Assembly (NCBI GenBank): GCA_038030265.1
Contig: CM075943.1
Location: 14,136,001-14,200,000, forward strand
Length of the DNA: 64,000 nucleotides
Reading direction: 5' to 3'
Source: Corythucha ciliata
Taxonomy: Eukaryota > Arthropoda > Insecta > Hemiptera > Tingidae
Shown here: in pieces, positions 8,739 through 17,308 of the stretch
Position numbering within the stretch: position 1 is the stretch's first letter
How the letters are laid out: each line of letters opens with the position of its first letter
The notes under the pieces: model-generated
What the model was told of the DNA's origin: nothing
Databases searched by the model: none
Seen by the model: the letters and a program-made list of their open reading frames with translations, nothing else
Translations under genes and position numbers: made by a program

Positions 8739-11700
8739 TCAAGTCGGTGAGTAGCGCCTTGGTGGGACACATATTCGCACTGAACGCCTGGGTAGGGGTG
8801 GCGACAGTGAACCCGATCGACGAAGAGCGGGTTTAAGCTGTGGTACATCTGATTTGGAGGAAACAGGTGTTGGGATATGGGAGAAGTCGAGAGGGCGTTC
8901 CGATGGGTGTTCTAAGTCTTTTAGATAACTCTTACGCATTTGATTGGCGTGACATTTTCGAATTACACCTGAGTTCAATTTAACTAAATATACCACGGGA
9001 CCCAAAACTTCCATCACTCTGGCTGGTTGCCATTTTGCAAAAGATCTTCCCACTTCTCGTACCAAGACTTTTTCATTTACCGAAAACTTGGGACTCGCCC
9101 GGTCATCTGGAGCGCTACGCGTAAAACTTGGACTGACTGTTGGGTTCAACATTGAAATTGGGGAACGAACTGAAAAATTAAGCATCAGATCAGAAGGAGT
9201 CTTTCCCGTGACTGTCGAGGGTGTGTTCCTGTAACTTAATAAAAACGACCGAATAATGTCCCGTAGAGTCTGGGGGGATGAGTTGTTAACTAAAGGCTCT
9301 AAGCTTTTCTTCACGCTTGTCTTAACTGTCTGAACGGCCCGTTCGGCCAACCCATTACTTGGGGGATGGTACGGCGGACTAGTAATAAATTCAATCTTAT
9401 GTTTTTCGAGGAAACTCCTAAAAGCTGACGAATTGAACGGAGGACCATTGTCCGTTAAGCAAACAAAAGGGTAACCGAAAATACTAAAAATTCTGTCCAA
9501 CTCTTGTAGGACTGCCCCCGAGGTGGTAGACGTCATTTCGATAACATCGATCCACTTCGAATGCTCGTCAACTAATAAAAGAAATGTAGAGGAACCTAAC
9601 TGAAAAAAATCCAAATGTATTCGCTGCCAAGCCTTTGTGGACTTCGGCAACGGTGCCCATACTTTTTCTTGTGAATCTTTGTTCATCAACTGACACGATC
9701 GACAGCTCTGGACTATCCGGACCAAATCGTTGTCGAGTGAAGGCCACCATACCCATGATCTTGCCAACATTTTTGACCTCACTATGCCGGCGTGATCCCT
9801 GTGCAATAATCGTAAAACGTGGTCCCGTTGTTCCGCCGGGATAATTACGCGGTTACCGTACAGTAAACAGTTTTTATCTATTGTGATTGAGTTTTTAATT
9901 TTGAAAAAAACTTTAAATTTGGGGTCTAACTTATTTATGTCAGGCCACCCTGCTTGCGTAAACTTGTATATTTCTGACAATAGTGGGTCTTTTTCTGTCG
10001 CTGCGGCTACCTCCGGGAAGCTGAGGAGGTTGTCCTCGAAACCGACTTCCAGAGAATTACAATTCGAAATTTCAACTTTTTCGGGACAGGGGAGGCGAGA
10101 CATCGCGTCCGCATGTCCGATGGAAGACCCTTTACGATATTCCACCCTATAGCGAAATTCTGATAACAACAGGGCCCATCTCTGAAGACGGGATGCTGCC
10201 GTTTGCGGGATTGACTTGGTCGGGTTAAAAATGTAACGCAACGGTTGGTGGTCTGTCACCAAAGTGAATTCCTGTCCCCACAGAAATTTTTCAAATTTTT
10301 TAACGCCGAAAATAAGTGCGAGAGCCTCTCTATCGAGCTGGCTGTAATTCTTTTGGTTCTCATTAAGAGTCGCAGACGCGAACGCTACTGGCTGTTCGCA
10401 TCCGTCTACACGATGGCATAGGACTGCCCCGACCCCGTATGAACTACTGTCACACGCTAAAACAATGGGTAACTTTGGGTCAAATAAAACTAACAACGAC
10501 TTCTCTGAGACGAGATTTTTGGATTTTTCGAAAGCTTGTTGGCATTCCGTTGACCATTTCCATTCGACGTTTTTTCTTGTCAGCCTATTAAGGGGCTCCA
10601 ACACACTGGAAGGAAAATTCAAAAATTTGTGAAAAAAGTTTAGCAAGCCCAAGTACGACTTGACTTCCGTTACATTTTCCGGAGTACGGGCTGCTCTTAA
10701 CGCCGCGACTTTCTCAGGGCTCGGATGTAAACCATCCTGGTCTAATTTGTATCCTAGGTAAGTAATCGATTTAGTTAGGAACTCACTTTTATCAATATTC
10801 ACTTTTACGTTAAATTCGTTCAATTTTCTTAAGATCTGAGACAAAATATCTTTACATTCTTCTTCTGTTTGGCCCCCCATAATTATATCATCCAAAAAAA
10901 CGCTAGTATTTTTGATACCTGACAAAATTTGATCCATAACTGACTGGAATATAAATGGGGCGGCGGAAATTCCAAAAACTAATCTAGCATAACGAAACAA
11001 GCCCAAATGAGTATTTATGGTCAGTAGTGACTGACAAGATTCCGAAACTTTGAGTTGCAAATATGCATTTTTCAAATCAATTCTACAAAAAAATTTGCAT
11101 CCCACCAATTTTTGGAAAATATCCTCGACTAAGGGGAGGGGGTAGTGGCTAAGGCTCAGCTGAGGATTAACTGTGTTCTTGAAGTTCGCACATATGCGAA
11201 GTGTTCCATCTTTCTTGGGCACACATACTATTGGGGATGCCCACTGACTGGTTTGGACTTTATAAATCACCCCTTCGGCCACTAACGACTCGAGCTCCTT
11301 CTGAACTGACTCTCTTAATGCAATAGGGACGTTGTATGCCTTATGAAAAACTGGGGTTGCATCTTCCTTCAACACAAACGACGCTTCAAAATTTTTAATG
11401 GAAGTTGACTCACCAACGGAAGATGATTGAATAATGTTTGGAAACTCACGGAGAACGTCTGGTAGGATTGAATGTACGGCATTATTATTATGTACTGGTG
11501 TTTTCGGCTCCATTTGACCGGACGTTACTGACAACAATTTCTCCCGCCAGTCGGGGCTTAATTTATCGAGCCAATCACGACCCAGCAACGGTTTTACTAC
11601 TGATGCATCTGTAACTAAAATATTTAAGTTAGGACAGGGGTGCTCGTCAATAAAAACAGTGTGAAAATGGGCAGTGCCCACGAGATTTATGTGACCCCCA

Positions 11701-12848
11701 TTGGCCGCCGTCAACTTCGTTTTACTGGGTACCAGTCGGATTCTTGGGCACACTTTCTTGAAAGTAGGGTAAGGAATAATGGTGTAAGCTGCTCCGCTGT
11801 CGACCTCGAACGGAATCCCCGACGCCACCGCACCCAGCCTCACTGAAACAGACAAGGCGTCACTCACCTGTTTTACACTATTAACCGCGGCAAACACAGC
11901 TGTGACTTGACGATTCTGGCTTCGACACATTCTAGCGATGTGTCCACGACGACCACAAGTGAAGCAAGTCCAGCTAAGAACTGGACACGACGATTCGGCG
12001 TGACCTCTGCGGCTACACCGACCGCACTGCGATGACTCCGGTGACTTGGAGGGGCGGGGCGGGGAAGGACGACTACGATTTCTATTATTCCGACAGTGTG
12101 GAGTGGCGCTTCGGCCACGACGATGACTTGTAGAGCGATGGTAAGAGCCGGAACGTTGGTTCACTCGGAAACACTGGGGGGGCTGGTCTTTGACAACCCT
12201 AGTATCGCGCTGTACTGCAGCCATATCCAAAACCAACTTACAGGCTTCATCGAATGTAAGTCGCGTTTCGCCGATGAGGCGTCGAACCATGCCTTCATCC
12301 GATAATCCCACGATCAGGCGGTCTCGAAGTGCTTGGTCAAGAAAGGCTTCGAAGTTGCATGTCGCCGACAATTCTTTCAATGCGACTATAAACTCTTGTA
12401 CTGATTCGCCGGGCTGTTGATATCGACGATGGAACTTGTAACGTTCTGCTATTTCGCATTTCGCGGGCGCATAGTGACGACGGAGCGCGTTGACATTTTC
12501 TAAGAAACTGAGTCCGAGAGGCTTGTCAGGAGCTACGAGGTTCTTCAACGTTTGGTATACTGACGGTCCAATTAACACGACGAGTGAGGCAACTTTATGA
12601 GCGTCGGGTAGTGCATTCACCGTGTAAAACGCTTCTAGTCGCTCTAAATAATTCTCGAAGGGCTCACTTCCTTCGCTGTATGGGGGGATGGATCCGATGA
12701 CGCCCGTTCGACTTGAAGACTTTTGAGGTTCACTTGCCTCACTCTGGACTTCGTCTTCTTCTTCGCCGTCAACGTTCGACTGTGTTTCAACACGTTCGGC
12801 TTCGTGTAGTTCGTGTGAATGGTCTTTGTTCTTACGGTGTCGACCCAT
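8739..12848 (-). CDS. gag-pol: Gypsy-2 Gag-Pol polyprotein, uninterrupted
   Basis: One 1369-residue frame encodes the whole polyprotein. It has an acidic N-terminus, then a capsid-like region at about 50-210 and an Arg/Ser-rich linker. Two standard CX2CX4HX4C zinc knuckles follow at about 273-307. The protease has VDSGAA near 350 and the RT has FLDDII near 653. RNase H has CDSSSYG near 800, followed by DREALALIFG and TDHQPLRYI. The integrase has an HHCC finger near 1016-1050, Asp near 1079, Asp in LTDNGPP near 1133 and Glu in LAERA near 1167, with a basic C-terminus. There is no chromodomain or envelope. Gag and Pol are fused, so the Gag:Pol ratio must be set without frameshifting, presumably by processing. 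All key residues I can check are present. Confidence 0.96.
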   Translation of the reverse strand: MGRHRKNKDHSHELHEAERVETQSNVDGEEEDEVQSEASEPQKSSSRTGVIGSIPPYSEGSEPFENYLERLEAFYTVNALPDAHKVASLVVLIGPSVYQTLKNLVAPDKPLGLSFLENVNALRRHYAPAKCEIAERYKFHRRYQQPGESVQEFIVALKELSATCNFEAFLDQALRDRLIVGLSDEGMVRRLIGETRLTFDEACKLVLDMAAVQRDTRVVKDQPPQCFRVNQRSGSYHRSTSHRRGRSATPHCRNNRNRSRPSPPRPSKSPESSQCGRCSRRGHAESSCPVLSWTCFTCGRRGHIARMCRSQNRQVTAVFAAVNSVKQVSDALSVSVRLGAVASGIPFEVDSGAAYTIIPYPTFKKVCPRIRLVPSKTKLTAANGGHINLVGTAHFHTVFIDEHPCPNLNILVTDASVVKPLLGRDWLDKLSPDWREKLLSVTSGQMEPKTPVHNNNAVHSILPDVLREFPNIIQSSSVGESTSIKNFEASFVLKEDATPVFHKAYNVPIALRESVQKELESLVAEGVIYKVQTSQWASPIVCVPKKDGTLRICANFKNTVNPQLSLSHYPLPLVEDIFQKLVGCKFFCRIDLKNAYLQLKVSESCQSLLTINTHLGLFRYARLVFGISAAPFIFQSVMDQILSGIKNTSVFLDDIIMGGQTEEECKDILSQILRKLNEFNVKVNIDKSEFLTKSITYLGYKLDQDGLHPSPEKVAALRAARTPENVTEVKSYLGLLNFFHKFLNFPSSVLEPLNRLTRKNVEWKWSTECQQAFEKSKNLVSEKSLLVLFDPKLPIVLACDSSSYGVGAVLCHRVDGCEQPVAFASATLNENQKNYSQLDREALALIFGVKKFEKFLWGQEFTLVTDHQPLRYIFNPTKSIPQTAASRLQRWALLLSEFRYRVEYRKGSSIGHADAMSRLPCPEKVEISNCNSLEVGFEDNLLSFPEVAAATEKDPLLSEIYKFTQAGWPDINKLDPKFKVFFKIKNSITIDKNCLLYGNRVIIPAEQRDHVLRLLHRDHAGIVRSKMLARSWVWWPSLDNDLVRIVQSCRSCQLMNKDSQEKVWAPLPKSTKAWQRIHLDFFQLGSSTFLLLVDEHSKWIDVIEMTSTTSGAVLQELDRIFSIFGYPFVCLTDNGPPFNSSAFRSFLEKHKIEFITSPPYHPPSNGLAERAVQTVKTSVKKSLEPLVNNSSPQTLRDIIRSFLLSYRNTPSTVTGKTPSDLMLNFSVRSPISMLNPTVSPSFTRSAPDDRASPKFSVNEKVLVREVGRSFAKWQPARVMEVLGPVVYLVKLNSGVIRKCHANQMRKSYLKDLEHPSERPLDFSHIPTPVSSKSDVPQLKPALRRSGSLSPPLPRRSVRICVPPRRYSPT

Positions 12849-12935
12849 TTTTCAAACGATACTGAACTAGGAGCAAACTCGAAACATGTGCTCACCTGGG
12901 TGGGTCCCCGAAGGAAATCCAATTACATCGTCTAT

Positions 12936-12948
12936 CCTCGTCGCCAAG
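12936..12948 (-). other. Gypsy-2 primer-binding site (tRNA-Ser-GCU type)
   Basis: On the minus strand TGGCGACGAGGAT follows the 5' LTR after two bases. It is complementary over 13 nt to ATCCTCG-TCG-CCA, the 3' end I recall for animal tRNA-Ser(GCU). Gypsy-1 matches over a shorter length. The tRNA assignment rests on memory of the family sequence. Confidence 0.8.
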
Positions 12949-12949
12949 T

Positions 12950-13171
12950 TGTTATGTTCCCTATTTATCCTGGGGAATAGGGAACTTGAGACCACTTAGA
13001 ACCATTAACCAACGACGGTAAAATATTTATTAAACAAACAACTCTGGGAGACAGACAGACAACCTCGGTACCAAACTCAAACATGAGAAACTCAAGCTCA
13101 CAATCGAGAGCTCTAAATCAAAAGGACACGCTCTAGCTCGAGCCTATTCGAGGCTAACAACTAACATATCA
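12950..13171 (-). repeat. Gypsy-2 5' LTR
   Basis: Identical to 8228-8449 in all 222 bp. Its outer flank carries the AGTGT target duplication at 13172-13176. It should contain the element promoter. Confidence 0.95.
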
Positions 13172-13280
13172 AGTGTGACCGAGTGAGCATCAGCGAGAAG
13201 TACAACCGCTCCCCTAGTTGTGGTCAAAGTGCTATAGGTATTGAATTCTATTCACCAGGAACCTATAATATAGTGTAAAA
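13172..13280 (+). promoter_or_regulatory. Putative 5' UTR and core promoter remnant of the KRBA2-like gene
   Basis: Joining 8206-8227 to 13177 across the Gypsy-2 insertion gives TTCAGTGTGACCG, which contains an arthropod-type initiator word (TCAGT). The 109 bp before the ATG contain no ATG. The role is inferred from position and one motif only; both gypsy and piggyBac insertions have pushed any upstream promoter away. Confidence 0.35.
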
Positions 13281-15043
13281 ATGACTGATCTGCAGAACGC
13301 TATTCACGCTTGTGATCTGATATGGACTGATTCGTACGAGAGAGAAGTGACCAATATTCTTAGTAGTTCCTCTCCTTCTGGCGTTAAAAGAAATAGGAAG
13401 GACTATTACATCCGGAGTACGTTCAAGCTAATAAGTCTCGCGGGTGTTACCAAAGTCGCACGGGTGAGTGACGGAAGGATAGTGGCCACCAAGACAAACA
13501 CTGTTTCGATAATAAATGATCTCCATACAGCTACCGGCTACAAAGGTGAAAAAAAAAAAACTTATAAAAAAATTGCTGAGAACTACAGCAACATTCCAAT
13601 GAATGTAATAAAAACATACATTCAGTAATGTACTCGATGTGAAAAAAAAAAAGAAATCTGGAGCCGGCGTTGTAGTTCGTCCTATCACAGCTGATGACTT
13701 AAATCAACGGGGAAGTCGATCTCGTAGACTTTCAGAGCATGCAGAACGGTGATTATAGGTTTGTGCTAAATTATCAGGAGCATTTGACAAAATTCAAATT
13801 TTTGAGGCCTCTGAAGAGTAAGAGAGCCAAGGAAGTCGCGGAAAATCTGCTGGCTATTTTTCTTCAGTTTGGCGCTCCCCATGTTCTCCAATCTGACAAT
13901 GGACGTGAGTTCACCGCCGATATCATTAAAGAGTTAGGAGCAGACTCGTAAACGGTCGTCCTAGGCATCCGCAAAGTCAAGACTCAGTCGAAAGAAGCAA
14001 CAGCTCCTTAAAAGACTCTCTTATTGCTTGGATGAGAGACAACCAAACATCTCAGTGGTCTCTTGACTTAGGGTTTGTGCAATGGTCACTAAACACCACC
14101 TACCACGAAGCCATCAAAATTGAACCGTTCAAAGCCGTTTTTGGGCAAAAACCAAAAATGGGACTCATTTCCAAGATCCCCAGAGAATTTCTTGAGAAGA
14201 TTTCGAATGAAATTTTAGAAGAGAATATGCTCGAGAGCTTGAAAGATTCTGAGACCCATTCGGAAATCCATATTGAGGGCACATCGGCCCCTAACATAAG
14301 TGCGAAAGTCACCTATGTTACATCTGCAGAATGTGAGGCGCCAACTGTCGACAGTGACCCAAAAGATAGCGATGGGGACGGTTTTGATCGCAACAACAAT
14401 GGCTACGATGGCGATGAATGCTCAGAGACCGATACGGACATCGACTCATGGGTGTTTCTCGACGAATTTGACGAAGAAAATGCAACCGTACATCCTGCGT
14501 TAAAATACCGGCAAAAGGCTTCGAAAAATCTAAAAGCCCAAGCGCAAAAAATGACTCATTGGACTGAAGCTAAAATGGAGACGCTTAAACTTGGTAAATG
14601 ATAATTTTTTTCTTCAGAAGGTGCAGTTGAAATATTTACGATAACTTTTTTGCTCTCAATTTTCACAGGGAGCAACGTTCTGATCAGTGTTAGCCAATTT
14701 CACAGAGGCCGTGGTGACCCTCCGAACCTCATCGGAGTCATAATTAACGAAGAATTTGGTAAATTCAAAGTGGGAACCAAGCACGGACTTGTTAAAAATC
14801 ATCTTGAACGAAACAGCATCCAAGCAACGAAATTCAAACGACTCAAAATCGATGAAGTACCAAAAGGCGAATAATTCTCTGATCGTGAGCTTTGTCAGAA
14901 AGGATTCCGTTGGAAGTGGCCAGGGATACAAACGATGTTCTTGTAAAGGGGGATGTCTGAGTAAACGTTGCAAATGCTTCAAAGTGGGATTTGTATGTAC
15001 TTCGGCGTACCATGTCGGAAGAACTTGTGAAAATCGCGACTGA
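13281..15043 (+). pseudogene. KRBA2-like integrase-derived gene, broken by frameshifts
   Basis: The first 115 codons end in an HHCC-like region (HTATGYKG, then CTRCEKK just after the frame breaks). A retroviral-type DDE core follows: Asp in the block VDLVDFQSM (read in a shifted frame near 13716), Asp in LQSDNGREF (about 13895), and Glu in SQDSVERSN (about 13983-14008). After the core come an acidic low-complexity stretch and an SH3-like region. The end is a Cys-rich CXC motif, CSCKGGCLSKRCKC. The order matches metazoan KRBA2-like/Ginger-type integrase proteins. Breaks lie near 13628, 13713, 13945 and 14865, with part of the core lost near 13945. The first Met at 13281 suits the family. Confidence 0.85.
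14594..14668 (+). other. 75-bp GT-AG intron of the KRBA2-like gene
   Basis: The donor is G|GTAAATG and the acceptor is CTCAATTTTCACAG|GG. Without the intron the reading continues in frame from the Lys-Leu codons into Gly-Ser-Asn-Val. A pyrimidine-rich tract precedes the AG. The intron suggests a gene or spliced DNA transposon and not a retrocopy. Confidence 0.7.
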
Positions 15044-15060
15044 AGCTGATTTTGATTGTA

Positions 15061-15200
15061 AAATGTGAAATGTATATATTTTTTTACGCTGTAAGTTTAA
15101 TTGTTCCTTTATTATATGACTAAGGCATACAATTCTTGATTTTATTCCTTGATTTTAAACATTCTTGATTGTATTCCTTGATTTTCAAATTGGCTATTAC
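15061..15200. repeat. AT-rich tail with a repeated TTCTTGATTTTATTCCTTGA block
   Basis: After the KRBA2-like stop there is a short AT-rich tail. Between about 15128 and 15188 a block of about 30 bp containing ATTCTTGATTxTATTCCTTG occurs twice in tandem. No further frame is seen. Confidence 0.55.
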
Positions 15201-16256
15201 GGGGGGATTGCCGATTCGGCGTAATCGGCAAAAATTTGCCTATTTCAAGGAATAGGCAAGAGGCGTGCCGAATTCACGGAATAGGCAATTATTTGCCTAA
15301 AACCGGAAATAGGCAACTTCATGAATTCGGCATAACATATACATGGCTAGTTCACGGCTGCAATAGAGAACAATCTCTGATTCACGGACAGAAGTGAGAA
15401 GAGTTGCTAAACAATGGCTGAAATTAAGAAAAATACATTAATAAAATAATCGCGGCTAAATTTGAGGAAAAGCGCTAAAATCGCGAATTAAAGTGTAAAA
15501 AAAAGAATAGTAATTCTTGGTTAATATTACGAAACACGCTTATTCACGGATAGTGATAAATCGATCCTGATTCACCAATGGTTTCAAGAAAAAGCGTTAA
15601 TTTGGACCTGAGTATACGAAAAAAAAAAAAAAAAACAATTCTTGGCTTATTCAGAACGCAAGTTTGTCCATCACTCTGGGAAAAAACGTTAATTCATGGC
15701 TAAAACTTAAATAATAGCTAATTCGCGGGTTCAACTGAGAAAGCGCCAATTCGCGCCATCTGAACGGCTTCGCGGGACGGGACGCGAGACGGTCTTGAAA
15801 ATGGTTTGCGAGACGGGACGCGGGACCAAGCCTAAATTTCCCGCGCGGGACGGGACTTCCCGCGGGAAATCGATTTTGTTTGTTTTTTTAACTAAAAAGT
15901 GAGGTGAACGAGTGAAACCAAATAATACGTTTGCCATCTTTGAATCAATGTAACAGAAAATTCATGTAATTGGCCCAAAAATTTCCAACACATCAAATGC
16001 CTCTTATATTATCCTTCCCTTGCCCGTTCCAACTATTCGATGCGAAGAATAATTTCAGTGAAATTTTAAAACTTGCGAAATTTTGCTTGTCTGCACGTTT
16101 GTAAAGGGCTGTATTTCGGTAGGTACCTATTGGGCATAAAAGGAATTGTTGACCAGTAAATTTAGCCTTCTAAATTCACTTTTCAAGCATTTTTTATTAC
16201 ATTTTGAAGTTGAAGAGTGTTAACTCTCCTGAAAAATTTATCGTTCTTTTAACATT
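15201..16256. repeat. First copy of a three-copy dispersed segment
   Basis: Nearly the same sequence is found at 32266-33303 and, for its second half, at 39337-39945. It begins with palindromic TGCCGAATTC/TGCCTATTTC words (15209-15335), continues with decayed units of the type GCTAATTCGCGGCTAAAA, and then has a GGGAC-rich patch at about 15770-15870. There is no coding frame. Homology to the other copies stops abruptly after ATTTA at 16256. Confidence 0.85.
15209..15335. repeat. Cluster of TGCC(G/T)A-TTC words in both orientations
   Basis: The words TGCCGATT, TGCCTATTTC and GAATTCGGCA recur every 15 to 30 bp on both strands. A related cluster in inverse orientation lies at 31640-31810. The arrangement suggests a terminal or subterminal repeat of a transposon whose body is not identified. 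Confidence 0.6.
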
Positions 16257-16480
16257 TACCTACATGGAATATTTTGTCTGTGGAACTCTTTCGAGTTACT
16301 GGCAAACAACAAAAACGAAACACGAAGAAAATCTCGTGGTTCCCTTCGCGTAGGTGGCGAGAAACGGGGCCATGTTGTCATTTTGTTGAAATTCTGTTCC
16401 ACCTAAACCTTTCTATGCGTTAGCCAAAGGGCAAGGGTTGCCCCCCTCCACAATAGTTCATTGGTCAGACCACCGGAAAA
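16257..16480. other. No gene seen
   Basis: Unique DNA between the end of the duplicated segment and the next GGGAC patch. I see no frame or repeat that I can name. Confidence 0.6.
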
Positions 16481-16529
16481 CGACTCTTTGAAAACATCTG
16501 GTGAGGGAGGGGGGTATTTGATCATGTAC

Positions 16530-17040
16530 TTTTTTGTCCCGCGGTACTTGCGGGAAATCCCACGCGGGACGGGAACTCAGCCAAATAAATGCGGGACGGG
16601 ACGGGACTTTTCATTTCCCGTCCCGCGCGTACCCCTACTCGTGGCTAAAAGTGAACAAATTAGATAATCCGCGGCTAAATGAGGGAGCTGCGCTAATTTG
16701 TGGATAAAATTCAGAAAAAGCAACAACAGAAAATCAAGAAAATCTCCCATTCACGGATCAAATTCATAAAATCGCAGTAGTATACATTTAATTAGGTAAA
16801 ACGCTAATTCGCGGTTAAAATAAAGAAAAATTGCTATTTGGGGCGTTAAATTGAAACGTTTGCTTAATGCAGAGAAAGAAATTGAGTGAATGGTAGTGGC
16901 GCGGTTTTTGGAGGCAATGCCGTCGTTTAATGCGCTGCCTGATGGTTTCAAGACTAGTCGATCGGATTTTCAGAGGGAGAGTTCGTGAATTCCTCGAACA
17001 GTCTGTGATATTAAACAATGATAAAAACTGATCGATGTGG
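16530..17040. repeat. GGGAC-rich patch and degenerate GCTAATTCGCGG repeats
   Basis: 16535-16630 is rich in GCGGGACGGGAC and its complement, like 15770-15870 and 32833-32925. From about 16640 to 16860 the sequence returns to degenerate units of the type GCTAATTCGCGGCTAAAATTGAG, the same minisatellite as at 54560-56370 read on the other strand. Confidence 0.65.
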
Positions 17041-17308
17041 AAACTAGTGCCTGCCTTATAGGCACTTGGCGCCCCCCCCAGGTGGATCTTTCATCAGCGC
17101 CTCCATCAAGTTACCTTCATGTGGAGCCGCGACTTCCCGTTGTTTCCTCACAACATCATCACTTATTCTCAATTTCACAAGTGAATTGGCGTTGAGCGGT
17201 GAATTAGCGATTTTTCTCGAATGAGTTTGTGTTTTTTATTATTTTAGGTGGTAATCACAGTGATTTTCCCCAATTTTACACGAGAATGAGTGTCGTTTTC
17301 TAATTTAA

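Larger units (their letters stand above)
8228..13171 (-). mobile_element. Gypsy-2: intact, probably recent Ty3/gypsy LTR retrotransposon
   Basis: The element is 4944 bp long and reads on the minus strand. Its two 222-bp LTRs (8228-8449 and 12950-13171) are identical by direct reading, and AGTGT is duplicated exactly at 8223-8227 and 13172-13176. The primer site, one unbroken gag-pol frame and a purine tract are all in place. Identical LTRs and an open frame indicate a recent insertion and possible competence. It landed 22 bp from the piggyBac element, in the presumed 5' region of the KRBA2-like gene. Gypsy-1 is a relative with the same primer site and domain layout but clearly different LTRs. 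Confidence 0.97.

Noticed and set aside
8651..12922. Many other frames over Gypsy-2, including plus-strand ones
   Set aside because: They are shadows of the 1369-codon gag-pol frame, which has all domain motifs.
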